A stretch of 5,772 bases of DNA from Roseovarius sp. UBA6167 (GCA_002428225.1 DIUD01000005.1:24486-30257); one strand, 5' to 3'. Numbered from the stretch's first letter, positions 1-5,344 are shown. Numbers and translations are program-made. The notes: generated by a model not told the origin, from the letters alone.

Positions 1-978
1 GACACGCCCGAAGTGCTGGAATTCGCCCGCCGCCGCGCCAACGAGGCGGCCCCCGTCACCGTCCTGCCCATGGCCGCGCTGACCAAGGGGCGCGAGGGGC
101 GCGAGATGGTCGAGATCGGCTTTCTCATGGATGCGGGCGCCGTGGCCTTTACCGATTGCGATCATGTGGTCCAGGACACCCGGGTTCTGTCGCGCGCGCT
201 GAGCTATGCGCGCAGCCTTGGCGCGCTGGTGATCGGCCACTGCCAGGATCCGGGGCTGAGCCAGGGGGCGGCGGCGACCTCTGGCAAGTTTGCCTCGCTC
301 AGGGGGCTGCCCGCCGTCTCGCCCATGGCCGAGCGGATGGGGCTGGATCGTGACATCGCGCTGCTGGAGATGACGCGCGCGCGCTATCACGCCGATCAGA
401 TCACCACCGCGCGCGCCCTGCCGGCGCTGGCGCGTGCCAAGCGGAACGGACTCGACATCACCGCCGGCACCTCGATCCACCACCTGACGCTCAACGAGCT
501 CGACGTCGCGGACTATCGCACCTTCTTCAAGGTCAAGCCGCCGCTGCGCTCCGAGGAGGATCGCCAGGCGGTGATCGAGGCGCTGCGCGACGGGCTGATC
601 GACATCATCTCGTCGATGCACACGCCGCAGGACGAGGAAAGCAAGCGCCTGCCCTTCGAGGCCGCGGCAAGCGGCGCGGTGGCGCTCGAGACGCTGCTTC
701 CGGCGGCGCTGCGGCTTTACCACGCCGAGGCGCTCGATCTGCCGACGCTCTGGCGGGCGATGTCGCTCAACCCGGCGAAACGGCTGGGGCTGGCCTCGGG
801 GCGGCTCGGCGTGGGCGCGCCCGCCGATCTGGTGCGCTTCGATCCGGGCAGGCCCTTCATCCTCGATCGCTTTGCGCTGAAATCCAAATCCAAGAACACG
901 CCCTTTGACGGGGCGCGGCTGCAAGGTAAGGTCATGGCGACCTATGTTGCCGGCACCTGCGTTTACGAGGCCCCCTGA
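1..978 (+). CDS. pyrC: Dihydroorotase-family protein (PyrC/PyrX type), 5' partial, probably non-catalytic
   Basis: This is the C-terminal part of an amidohydrolase-superfamily protein of the class I dihydroorotase type, the third step of pyrimidine synthesis (carbamoyl aspartate to dihydroorotate). The frame is open from base 1, so the start and the N-terminal HxH metal motif lie outside. The GTG at 13 is an internal Val, not a start. Visible family landmarks are FTD (bases 151-159), GHCQD (235-249), IHHLTLNE (475-498), PPLR (538-549) and the C-terminal SKSKNTPFDGARLQGKV block (about 882-932). The usual SDHAPH motif reads SMHTPQ (613-630), so the metal-binding and general-base Asp is Met. The usual Asn before PPLR is Lys (535-537). 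Known non-catalytic dihydroorotase-like proteins (PyrC'/PyrX) serve as structural partners of aspartate carbamoyltransferase PyrB, and I infer that role here. Family membership is firm; loss of activity is inferred. The stop overlaps the plsY start. Confidence 0.9.
   Translation, partial: DTPEVLEFARRRANEAAPVTVLPMAALTKGREGREMVEIGFLMDAGAVAFTDCDHVVQDTRVLSRALSYARSLGALVIGHCQDPGLSQGAAATSGKFASLRGLPAVSPMAERMGLDRDIALLEMTRARYHADQITTARALPALARAKRNGLDITAGTSIHHLTLNELDVADYRTFFKVKPPLRSEEDRQAVIEALRDGLIDIISSMHTPQDEESKRLPFEAAASGAVALETLLPAALRLYHAEALDLPTLWRAMSLNPAKRLGLASGRLGVGAPADLVRFDPGRPFILDRFALKSKSKNTPFDGARLQGKVMATYVAGTCVYEAP
965..970 (+). promoter_or_regulatory. plsY ribosome binding site inside the upstream gene
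   Basis: ACGAGG lies 7 bases before the plsY ATG and inside the last codons of the dihydroorotase-like gene. It supports the 978 start and translational coupling of the two genes. Confidence 0.5.
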
Positions 979-1586
979 TGCCCCTGATTGACACCGCGCC
1001 CCTGGCGCTGATCGTGTGGGCGGCGATCGGCTATTTTCTTGGCTCGATCCCCTTCGGGCTGGTGCTGGCGCGGGTCATGGGGCTGGGCAACCTGCGCGAG
1101 ATCGGATCGGGCAATATCGGCGCGACCAACGTGCTGCGCACCGGCAACAGGACGGCGGCGGCGCTGACGCTGCTGCTCGACGGTGGCAAGGGGGCGGCGG
1201 CGGTGCTGCTTGCGCGCGCCTTCGCGGGCGAGGACGCGGCGCAACTGGCCGGACTCATGGCCTTTCTGGGCCATTGCTATCCGGTCTGGCTGCGCTTTGC
1301 GGGCGGCAAGGGGGTGGCGACCTTTCTCGGGCTGCTGCTTGCACTTGCCTGGCCTGTCGGGATCGCGGCCTGCCTGACATGGCTTGTCGCTGCCGCGCTC
1401 ACGCGCATCTCCTCGCTCTCGGCACTGGTGGCGGCGCTGGCCGCGCCGCTCTGGATGCTGGTTCTCGGTCGTTCCGGCGCGGTGTTGCTGGCCATTGCGC
1501 TGGCGGCGCTGATTCTCTGGCGGCACAGGGGCAATATCGCGCGACTTCTGAGCGGCACCGAACCGAAGATCGGGCACAAGAACTGA
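978..1586 (+). CDS. plsY: Acyl-phosphate:glycerol-3-phosphate acyltransferase PlsY
   Basis: PlsY transfers an acyl chain from acyl-phosphate to the sn-1 position of glycerol-3-phosphate, making lysophosphatidate at the inner membrane. It is the first step of phospholipid synthesis in the PlsX/PlsY pathway. The 202-residue protein has the family's usual length and is strongly hydrophobic with several membrane segments (about 8-34, 58-82, 90-105, 113-140 and 145-178). Conserved cytoplasmic-loop motifs are present: GSIPFG (22-27), GSGNIGATN (43-51), DGGKG (68-72) and GHCYPVWLRFAGGKGVAT (98-115). The C-terminus is basic, with WRHRGNI. The ATG overlaps the upstream TGA by one base (TGATG), which indicates one operon with translational coupling. 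Nothing in it looks damaged. Confidence 0.96.
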   Translation: MPLIDTAPLALIVWAAIGYFLGSIPFGLVLARVMGLGNLREIGSGNIGATNVLRTGNRTAAALTLLLDGGKGAAAVLLARAFAGEDAAQLAGLMAFLGHCYPVWLRFAGGKGVATFLGLLLALAWPVGIAACLTWLVAAALTRISSLSALVAALAAPLWMLVLGRSGAVLLAIALAALILWRHRGNIARLLSGTEPKIGHKN

Positions 1587-1587
1587 A

Positions 1588-1603
1588 GCCGGCCCGAACC
1601 GGC
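1588..1603. terminator. Weak inverted repeat between convergent genes
   Basis: GCCGG (1588-1592) and CCGGC (1599-1603) form a 5-bp GC stem with a 6-base loop, starting 2 bases after the plsY stop. On the plus strand a T run comes only later (CCCTTTT near 1612-1618). On the minus strand the stem is followed by TTCAGTTCTT, which is a somewhat better tail for the DUF1244 transcript. It could be a weak bidirectional terminator; the stem is short, so this is tentative. Confidence 0.4.
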
Positions 1604-1630
1604 AAGCTCTCACCCTTTTGCGGAACTGCC

Positions 1631-1945
1631 TTACCGATCCTTGCCGACATTGGCCGCGAAGGCGGCGGCAAAGGCGGCCTGTTTCCCGGCGTCGGCCTCG
1701 GTTTGATGGCGCGCCTTCCATTCGGGATAGGGCATCCCGTAGGTGATTTCCCGCGCCTCGTCCGTGGTCATCTCGAGGCCCTGCTCGTGCGCGGCCTCCT
1801 GATACCAGCGGCTGAGACAATTGCGGCAAAAGCCTGCAAGGTTCATCAGGTCGATATTCTGCACATCGGTGCGCTTTTCCATCAGGTGGTGGCGCAGCTT
1901 GCGAAAGGCGGCGGCCTCAAGCTCGATACGGGTCTGGTCGTCCAT
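1631..1945 (-). CDS. DUF1244 family protein, function unknown
   Basis: This is a small, soluble, mainly helical 104-residue protein that I recognise as DUF1244 (Pfam PF06844), a family of alphaproteobacteria and some other proteobacteria with no assigned biochemical role. The signature is the central NIDLMNLAGFCRNCLSRWY stretch (residues 30-48) with a CxxC pair (Cys40, Cys43), followed by TDEAREITYGMPYPEWKARHQ. The CxxC could bind a metal or be redox active, but nothing here proves it. The C-terminus is Ala-rich. The ATG at 1945 has a good Shine-Dalgarno sequence (AGGAGA, plus-strand bases 1951-1956) about 6 bases upstream. It lies 56 bases downstream of the N-formylglutamate amidohydrolase gene on the same strand with no terminator between them, so the two are probably co-transcribed. 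Confidence 0.92.
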   Translation of the reverse strand: MDDQTRIELEAAAFRKLRHHLMEKRTDVQNIDLMNLAGFCRNCLSRWYQEAAHEQGLEMTTDEAREITYGMPYPEWKARHQTEADAGKQAAFAAAFAANVGKDR

Positions 1946-1950
1946 GGCTG

Positions 1951-1956
1951 TCTCCT
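1951..1956 (-). promoter_or_regulatory. Ribosome binding site of the DUF1244 gene
   Basis: On the minus strand AGGAGA stands about 6 bases before the ATG at 1945 and supports that start. Confidence 0.6.
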
Positions 1957-2001
1957 GTCGTTCGCCCGAAGATGCGACCCGGAGCGTCTCGGCGCAAGGG
2001 G

Positions 2002-2748
2002 TCAGACAAGGGCAAGCGTATCGCGCAGCATCGGCGCAAGGCGCGCGGCCCAGGTCTTTTGCTGTTCGGGTGTGGCGATGAGATCGTTGCGCAGCTCGAT
2101 CAGGATATTGGGCCGCCCGTGGGCGATGGCGTGGCGCGCGATGGTGTCGCCGGGCAGGTGGCCGCCATAGGGTTCGTTATCGCCGACGCAGAGATCGCGC
2201 TCGGCCCGCAGCCGTGCCAGGAGGGGCCGCGCCAGCCGCTCGTCGGCGGCATGGAGCAGGCCGACATGCCAGGGGCGCGGGGGGCGGCCGCGCAGTTGCG
2301 GGGTAAAGCTGTGGATCGAGAGAATCGCGGTATCCTCCCGCCGCGCCGCGAGGTCGGCCAGCGCGCTGTGATAAGGGCGGTAAAGCCGGTTGAGCCGCCG
2401 CGCGAGATCGTCCTCGGTTACATGGCGGTTGGCCGGGATCACCGTGCCGTCATAGAGCTTCATCACCAGGGTGGGGTCATCCTCGCCCCGGTTCGGGTCG
2501 ATCACGAGGCGCGAGAAATTCGTGGCGATGAGGGGCGCGTCAAGGGCCCCCGCCAACGCCTGCGCCAGCCCCGCAGCGCCCACATCCCAGGCGATATGGC
2601 GCGCCATGTCCCCGGGCGCGATGCCGAGCGTTCCGCCGTTCACGAAGTCAGGCACGGTATTGCTGGCGTGATCGCAGATCACCAGCCAGCGAGACGGGCG
2701 CACGGCGCCCTCGATGTCATAAGGCTGATACATGGTCCGGCTTGGCAT
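2002..2748 (-). CDS. N-formylglutamate amidohydrolase family protein
   Basis: This cytosolic hydrolase belongs to the N-formylglutamate amidohydrolase family (PF05013). The best-known members release formate from N-formylglutamate at the end of one histidine-degradation route. Landmarks, counted from the chosen start, are CDHASN (25-30), HIAWDVGA (51-58), RLVIDPNR (80-87) and SIHSFTP (144-150). The His and Asp residues in these motifs are the likely metal and catalytic residues. I chose the ATG at 2748 (248 residues, starting MPSR) because GGGAGAGG lies 7 bases upstream. The in-frame ATG at 2799 would add 17 residues but has no Shine-Dalgarno sequence and would intrude on the pyk promoter region. 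No other hut genes are visible, so the true substrate is open and could be another N-acyl amino acid. It leads a minus-strand pair with the DUF1244 gene. Confidence 0.9.
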   Translation of the reverse strand: MPSRTMYQPYDIEGAVRPSRWLVICDHASNTVPDFVNGGTLGIAPGDMARHIAWDVGAAGLAQALAGALDAPLIATNFSRLVIDPNRGEDDPTLVMKLYDGTVIPANRHVTEDDLARRLNRLYRPYHSALADLAARREDTAILSIHSFTPQLRGRPPRPWHVGLLHAADERLARPLLARLRAERDLCVGDNEPYGGHLPGDTIARHAIAHGRPNILIELRNDLIATPEQQKTWAARLAPMLRDTLALV

Positions 2749-2754
2749 TTGTTG

Positions 2755-2762
2755 GCCTCTCC
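2755..2762 (-). promoter_or_regulatory. Ribosome binding site that decides the amidohydrolase start
   Basis: The minus strand reads GGGAGAGG about 7 bases before the ATG at 2748. No comparable purine run precedes the upstream in-frame ATG at 2799 or the downstream one at 2733, so this site selects the 248-residue product. Confidence 0.6.
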
Positions 2763-2773
2763 CTCTAGGATAG

Positions 2774-2802
2774 TTGTCGGGAAAAGGGAATTGGGTCATA
2801 AG
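2774..2802 (+). promoter_or_regulatory. Candidate sigma70-type promoter for pyk
   Basis: TTGTCG (2774-2779, 4 of 6 matches to TTGACA) and CATAAG (2797-2802, 4 of 6 to TATAAT) are separated by 17 bases. They lie in the gap between the divergent amidohydrolase and pyk genes and predict an untranslated leader of about 50 bases. This was read by eye without scoring, so it is a moderate call. I found no equally good promoter for the minus-strand genes. Confidence 0.35.
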
Positions 2803-2846
2803 CCGGTCAAGCGCCGCGTTAGCGATAACATGCCCGGCCTGATCGC

Positions 2847-2854
2847 AAAGGAGA
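2847..2854 (+). promoter_or_regulatory. pyk ribosome binding site
   Basis: AAAGGAGA ends 4 bases before the ATG at 2859 and fixes the pyruvate kinase start. Confidence 0.65.
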
Positions 2855-2858
2855 GCAG

Positions 2859-4304
2859 ATGAGACGGCACCGCAAAGTCAAGATCGTGGCCACGCTTGGC
2901 CCGGCATCCTCGGATTACGAGACGATCCGCGCCCTGCACGAGGCGGGGGCAGATGTGTTTCGCCTCAACATGAGCCACGGAGATCACGAGGAAATCGCCG
3001 CGCGCCATGCCATTATCCGCCAGATCGAAGAGGAAATGACCAGCCCCATCGCCATTCTCGCCGATCTTCAGGGGCCCAAGCTGCGGGTGGGAACCTTTGC
3101 ACGCGGCGAGGAAGAGCTGATCGAGGGGGCGGTCTTCCGGCTCGATCTCGATGGGGCGCAAGGCGATGCCGCGCGCGTCTGCCTGCCCCATCCCGAGATT
3201 TTCGCCGCCCTGGAGCCGACCGCACAAATTCTGGTCAATGACGGCAAGATCCGTCTGCGCGTGCGCGACTGCGGTCCCGATTTCGCCGATTGCGAGGTGG
3301 TGGTGGGCGGCACCATCTCCAACCGCAAGGGCGTCAATGTGCCCGACGTGGTGTTGCCGCTGGCGGCGCTCTCCGACAAGGACCGCGCCGATCTCGAATT
3401 CGTCTGCGAACTGGGCGTTGACTGGCTTGCCCTGAGCTTCGTGCAGCGCCCCGAGGATGTGAACGAGGCGCGTGCGCTGGCGCGCGGGCGCGCGGCGATC
3501 ATGTCGAAAATCGAGAAACCGGCGGCGGTAAAGTGCTTCGACGATATTCTTGCGGTCAGCGACGGGATCATGGTGGCGCGCGGCGATCTGGGCGTGGAAT
3601 TGCCCGTGCAGAACGTGCCGCCCATCCAGAAGCGGCTTGTGCGCAAGTGCCGCGCCGCTGCCAAGCCCGTGATCGTGGCGACGCAGATGCTCGAATCGAT
3701 GATCGAGAGCCCGATGCCCACCCGCGCCGAGGTCTCTGACGTGGCGACCGCGATCTACGAGGGCGCGGACGCGATCATGCTCTCGGCGGAATCGGCGGCG
3801 GGCCACTACCCGATCGAGGCCGTGCGCACCATGGACAACGTCGCCCGCGAGGTCGAGAGCGACCCGACCTATCGCGAGGAGATCGAGGCAAGCCGCAAGG
3901 TCAACCGCCAGAGCGTCGCCGATGGCATCGTGGTGGCCGCGCGCGAAATCGCCGAGACCGCCGACATCAAGGTGATCTGCTGCTATACCGAATCGGGCAC
4001 CACCGCCCTGCTGACGGCGCGCGAGCGGCCGCATGTGCCGATCATCGGCATGACAAGTCTGCGCGCCACGGCGCGACGGCTGGCGCTGACCTGGGGGGTC
4101 AACTGCATGATGACGCCGGAACTCACGCGCTTCAAGATGGCGGTCATCAACGCCGCCCGCGCCGCGCGCGCGCAGGGCTACGCGACCGAGGACGATCACA
4201 TCGTCGTCACGGCAGGCGTGCCCTTCAACGTGCCGGGCAGCACCAACATCCTGCGCGTGGCCCCCTGCAAGGAAAGTTTGATCTACGCCACTGATCCGGG
4301 CTAG
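2859..4304 (+). CDS. pyk: Pyruvate kinase
   Basis: Pyruvate kinase makes pyruvate and ATP from phosphoenolpyruvate and ADP, the last step of glycolysis, in the cytosol, usually as a tetramer. The 481-residue length is normal. From the N-terminus: KIVATLGPAS (8-17), RLNMSHGDH (35-43), ADLQGPKLRVG (68-78), a beta-barrel B domain (about 70-165), IMSKIEKP with catalytic Lys217 and metal ligand Glu219 (214-221), MVARGDLGVELP with Asp243 (238-249), the ATQMLESMIESPMPTRAEVSDVA region, and a C-terminal regulatory domain (about residue 345 onward). MLSAES replaces the more common MLSGET. Leu70, Gln71, Lys74 and Val77 match the signature of K+-independent pyruvate kinases (Leu113, Gln114, Lys117 and Ile/Val/Leu120 in rabbit muscle numbering). 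The start has a good Shine-Dalgarno sequence. A short hydrophobic ORF follows 38 bases downstream with no terminator between. Confidence 0.98.
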   Translation: MRRHRKVKIVATLGPASSDYETIRALHEAGADVFRLNMSHGDHEEIAARHAIIRQIEEEMTSPIAILADLQGPKLRVGTFARGEEELIEGAVFRLDLDGAQGDAARVCLPHPEIFAALEPTAQILVNDGKIRLRVRDCGPDFADCEVVVGGTISNRKGVNVPDVVLPLAALSDKDRADLEFVCELGVDWLALSFVQRPEDVNEARALARGRAAIMSKIEKPAAVKCFDDILAVSDGIMVARGDLGVELPVQNVPPIQKRLVRKCRAAAKPVIVATQMLESMIESPMPTRAEVSDVATAIYEGADAIMLSAESAAGHYPIEAVRTMDNVAREVESDPTYREEIEASRKVNRQSVADGIVVAAREIAETADIKVICCYTESGTTALLTARERPHVPIIGMTSLRATARRLALTWGVNCMMTPELTRFKMAVINAARAARAQGYATEDDHIVVTAGVPFNVPGSTNILRVAPCKESLIYATDPG

Positions 4305-4318
4305 GCTTGTTCACCGGC

Positions 4319-4334
4319 AGGAGGTTGCGGGGGG
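4319..4334 (+). promoter_or_regulatory. Purine-rich initiation region before the small membrane-protein gene
   Basis: AGGAGG (4319-4324) is a perfect Shine-Dalgarno core but sits 18 bases before the ATG at 4343. A G run at 4329-4334 lies at the normal distance (8 bases) and could pair by G-U wobble. The in-frame TTG at 4325 touches AGGAGG and is too close to be a likely start. The exact start is therefore somewhat uncertain. Confidence 0.35.
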
Positions 4335-4342
4335 CACCGGGC

Positions 4343-4567
4343 ATGGATGCGGATATGGCGATGGCAATCGGCACTGTGCTCGGGGTCTTGTCGATCCCGT
4401 CCCTGCTCTCGGCGATGAGCGAGGGCCGCGCGCCCAAGGTGGGCGGTCTGCTCCTGATCGCCGCGGGCGGCCTTGTGATCTGGGCGCTTGCAACCCGGCC
4501 GGGCGGTTACAGCCTGGCCGAATTGCCCGGACTCATCATCGACGTGATCGCGCGCATCATCGGCTGA
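4343..4567 (+). CDS. Small two-helix membrane protein, function unknown
   Basis: This 74-residue hydrophobic protein has two predicted membrane helices (about 6-25 and 33-50). They are joined by a short polar loop, SEGRAPK (26-32), and followed by TRPGGYSLAELP (51-62) and an amphipathic tail, IIDVIARII. I recall similar short proteins with a SEGRAP loop and a PGGY motif downstream of pyk in Rhodobacteraceae, but no function. By the positive-inside rule the basic loop would be cytoplasmic, placing both ends in the periplasm. I chose ATG 4343; in-frame ATGs at 4355 and 4361 and a TTG at 4307 are alternatives. It follows pyk by 38 bases without a terminator, so it is probably co-transcribed. The compositional fit to two helices and the tight spacing argue for a real gene. 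Confidence 0.75.
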   Translation: MDADMAMAIGTVLGVLSIPSLLSAMSEGRAPKVGGLLLIAAGGLVIWALATRPGGYSLAELPGLIIDVIARIIG

Positions 4568-4571
4568 GCCC

Positions 4572-4590
4572 TGGCAAGCATCGCCTGCCA
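4572..4590 (+). other. Small hairpin after the membrane-protein gene
   Basis: TGGCA (4572-4576) pairs with TGCCA (4586-4590). Inside, after one A-C mismatch, GC (4578-4579) pairs with GC (4583-4584), leaving a 3-base loop. It lies just after the stop at 4567 and just before the rpmI -35 box. No T run follows, so if it ends the pyk transcript it is a poor intrinsic terminator. Confidence 0.3.
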
Positions 4591-4591
4591 C

Positions 4592-4620
4592 TTGCACAAC
4601 CCGCATCAAAAGCGTATAGG
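4592..4620 (+). promoter_or_regulatory. Candidate promoter of rpmI-rplT
   Basis: CTTGCAC (-35 core TTGCAC, 4592-4597) and TATAGG (-10, 4615-4620) are spaced by 17 bases. This is the best promoter-like pair in the window and fits alphaproteobacterial housekeeping promoters, where TTG in the -35 box is the most conserved part. It predicts transcription starting near 4627 and an untranslated leader of about 70 bases. Confidence 0.5.
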
Positions 4621-4682
4621 GCGCGCTCATTGCGCCGGTCCGGCCAGATGTGGCATGCCGAGGCTGGCGATTCTACCGACCG

Positions 4683-4691
4683 AAAGAGGAG
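4683..4691 (+). promoter_or_regulatory. rpmI ribosome binding site
   Basis: AAAGAGGAG ends 6 bases before the ATG at 4698. It selects this start, the usual L35 N-terminus MPKMKTK, over an in-frame ATG at 4650 that would add 16 residues foreign to the family. Confidence 0.75.
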
Positions 4692-4697
4692 CCGGAA

Positions 4698-4898
4698 ATG
4701 CCCAAGATGAAGACCAAGTCGAGCTGCAAGAAGCGGTTCAAGGTGTCCGCCACCGGAAAGATCATCGCCGGACAGGCCGGAAAGCGGCATGGAATGATAA
4801 AGCGGACCAACAAATTCATCCGCAACGCGCGTGGCACCACCACGCTCAGCAAGGCCGATGAACAGATCATCAGGCCGATGATGCCCTACGCGCGCTAA
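4698..4898 (+). CDS. rpmI: 50S ribosomal protein L35
   Basis: L35 is a small basic protein of the large ribosomal subunit. The 66-residue length is standard. The sequence is typical from end to end: MPKMKTKSSCKKRFKVSATG (1-20), GKRHGMIKRTNKFIRNARG and a C-terminal PYAR. The start is set by the family N-terminus and a strong Shine-Dalgarno sequence. rplT follows after 14 bases, and the rplT Shine-Dalgarno sequence overlaps the rpmI stop codon, so the pair forms a tight bicistronic unit. No infC gene lies directly upstream, unlike the infC-rpmI-rplT order of E. coli and Bacillus. Confidence 0.98.
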   Translation: MPKMKTKSSCKKRFKVSATGKIIAGQAGKRHGMIKRTNKFIRNARGTTTLSKADEQIIRPMMPYAR

Positions 4899-4903
4899 GG
4901 AGG
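4897..4903 (+). promoter_or_regulatory. rplT ribosome binding site overlapping the rpmI stop
   Basis: AAGGAGG includes the last two bases of the rpmI TAA and lies 9 bases before the rplT ATG at 4913. Ribosomes ending rpmI would stand on this site, which favours coupled translation. Confidence 0.7.
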
Positions 4904-4912
4904 ATTTGAAAC

Positions 4913-5278
4913 ATGTCACGCGTCAAAGGTGGGGTTGTCACCCACGCCCGTCACAAGAAAGTCATCAAGGCCGCGAAAGGCTATTATGGCCGTCGCAAGA
5001 ACACCTTCAAGGTGGCCGCGCAGGCGGTGGACAAGGCAAATCAATACGCCACGCGCGACCGCAAGAACCGCAAGCGCAATTTCCGCGCGCTGTGGATCCA
5101 GCGGATCAACGCCGCGGTGCGCGCCCACGACGAGGGGCTGACCTATTCGCGCTTCATCAACGGCTTGGCGCTTGCCGGGGTCGAGGTGGATCGCAAGGTT
5201 CTGGCCGATCTCGCCGTTCACGAACCGGCGGCCTTCGGGGCCATCGTCGATCAGGCCCGGCAGGCGCTCGCCGCCTGA
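4913..5278 (+). CDS. rplT: 50S ribosomal protein L20
   Basis: L20 binds 23S rRNA early in large-subunit assembly; in E. coli and Bacillus it also represses its own operon by binding the leader mRNA. The 121-residue protein has the usual length. It has a long, very basic N-terminal extension (MSRVKGGVVTHARHKK, then KAAKGYYGRRKNTFKVA), RKNRKRNFRALWIQRIN in the middle, and the compact C-terminal domain with YSRFINGLALAGVEVDRK and VLADLAVHEPAAF. It is the second gene after rpmI and is followed by a strong hairpin terminator. pheS, which follows rplT in many bacteria, is not here. Confidence 0.98.
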   Translation: MSRVKGGVVTHARHKKVIKAAKGYYGRRKNTFKVAAQAVDKANQYATRDRKNRKRNFRALWIQRINAAVRAHDEGLTYSRFINGLALAGVEVDRKVLADLAVHEPAAFGAIVDQARQALAA

Positions 5279-5304
5279 GCCACGTCGCCAACGAGGGACA
5301 AGAT

Positions 5305-5339
5305 ACCGCCGCCCGGAACAACCAACCGGGCGGCGGTTT
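5305..5339. terminator. Strong hairpin terminator between rplT and thiC
   Basis: ACCGCCGCCCGG (5305-5316) and CCGGGCGGCGGT (5326-5337) form a perfect 12-bp stem with a 9-base loop (AACAACCAA). On the plus strand a TTT tail follows (5337-5339), ending the rpmI-rplT transcript 27 bases after the rplT stop. On the minus strand the same stem is followed by TATCTTG, so it can also end the convergent thiC transcript, whose stop is at 5345. Confidence 0.85.
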
Positions 5340-5344
5340 CCGTC

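Noticed and set aside
963..1829. Minus-strand open frame opposite plsY (288 codons)
   Set aside because: It is rich in Arg, Gln and Gly, matches no family, and spans both plsY and the convergent DUF1244 gene; it is a GC-bias shadow.
1016..2170. Plus-strand open frame of 384 codons through plsY, DUF1244 and the amidohydrolase gene
   Set aside because: It crosses three well-supported genes in other frames or on the other strand, has no ribosome binding site and no domain.
2749..2799. N-terminal extension of the amidohydrolase to ATG 2799
   Set aside because: There is no Shine-Dalgarno sequence before 2799, whereas a good one precedes 2748, and the extra residues do not resemble the family N-terminus.
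1972..2862. Plus-strand open frame opposite the amidohydrolase gene (296 codons)
   Set aside because: It is antisense to a protein with clear CDHASN, RLVIDPNR and SIHSFTP motifs. Only its last ten codons, starting at ATG 2830, are of slight interest and are reported separately.
2796..4199. Long open frame on the minus strand opposite pyk (467 codons)
   Set aside because: It is antisense to a certain pyruvate kinase, has His/Arg/Asp-rich low-complexity composition and no recognisable domain. Long antisense frames are expected in GC-rich genes.
4652..4659. GGCATGCC palindrome as a possible operator in the rpmI leader
   Set aside because: It is only 8 bases, occurs once, and is unsurprising in GC-rich DNA; there is no second copy or spacing to suggest a binding site.
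4650..4697. Extended L35 start at ATG 4650
   Set aside because: The conserved L35 N-terminus begins at 4698 with a strong ribosome binding site; the extension covers the leader and the Shine-Dalgarno sequence itself.
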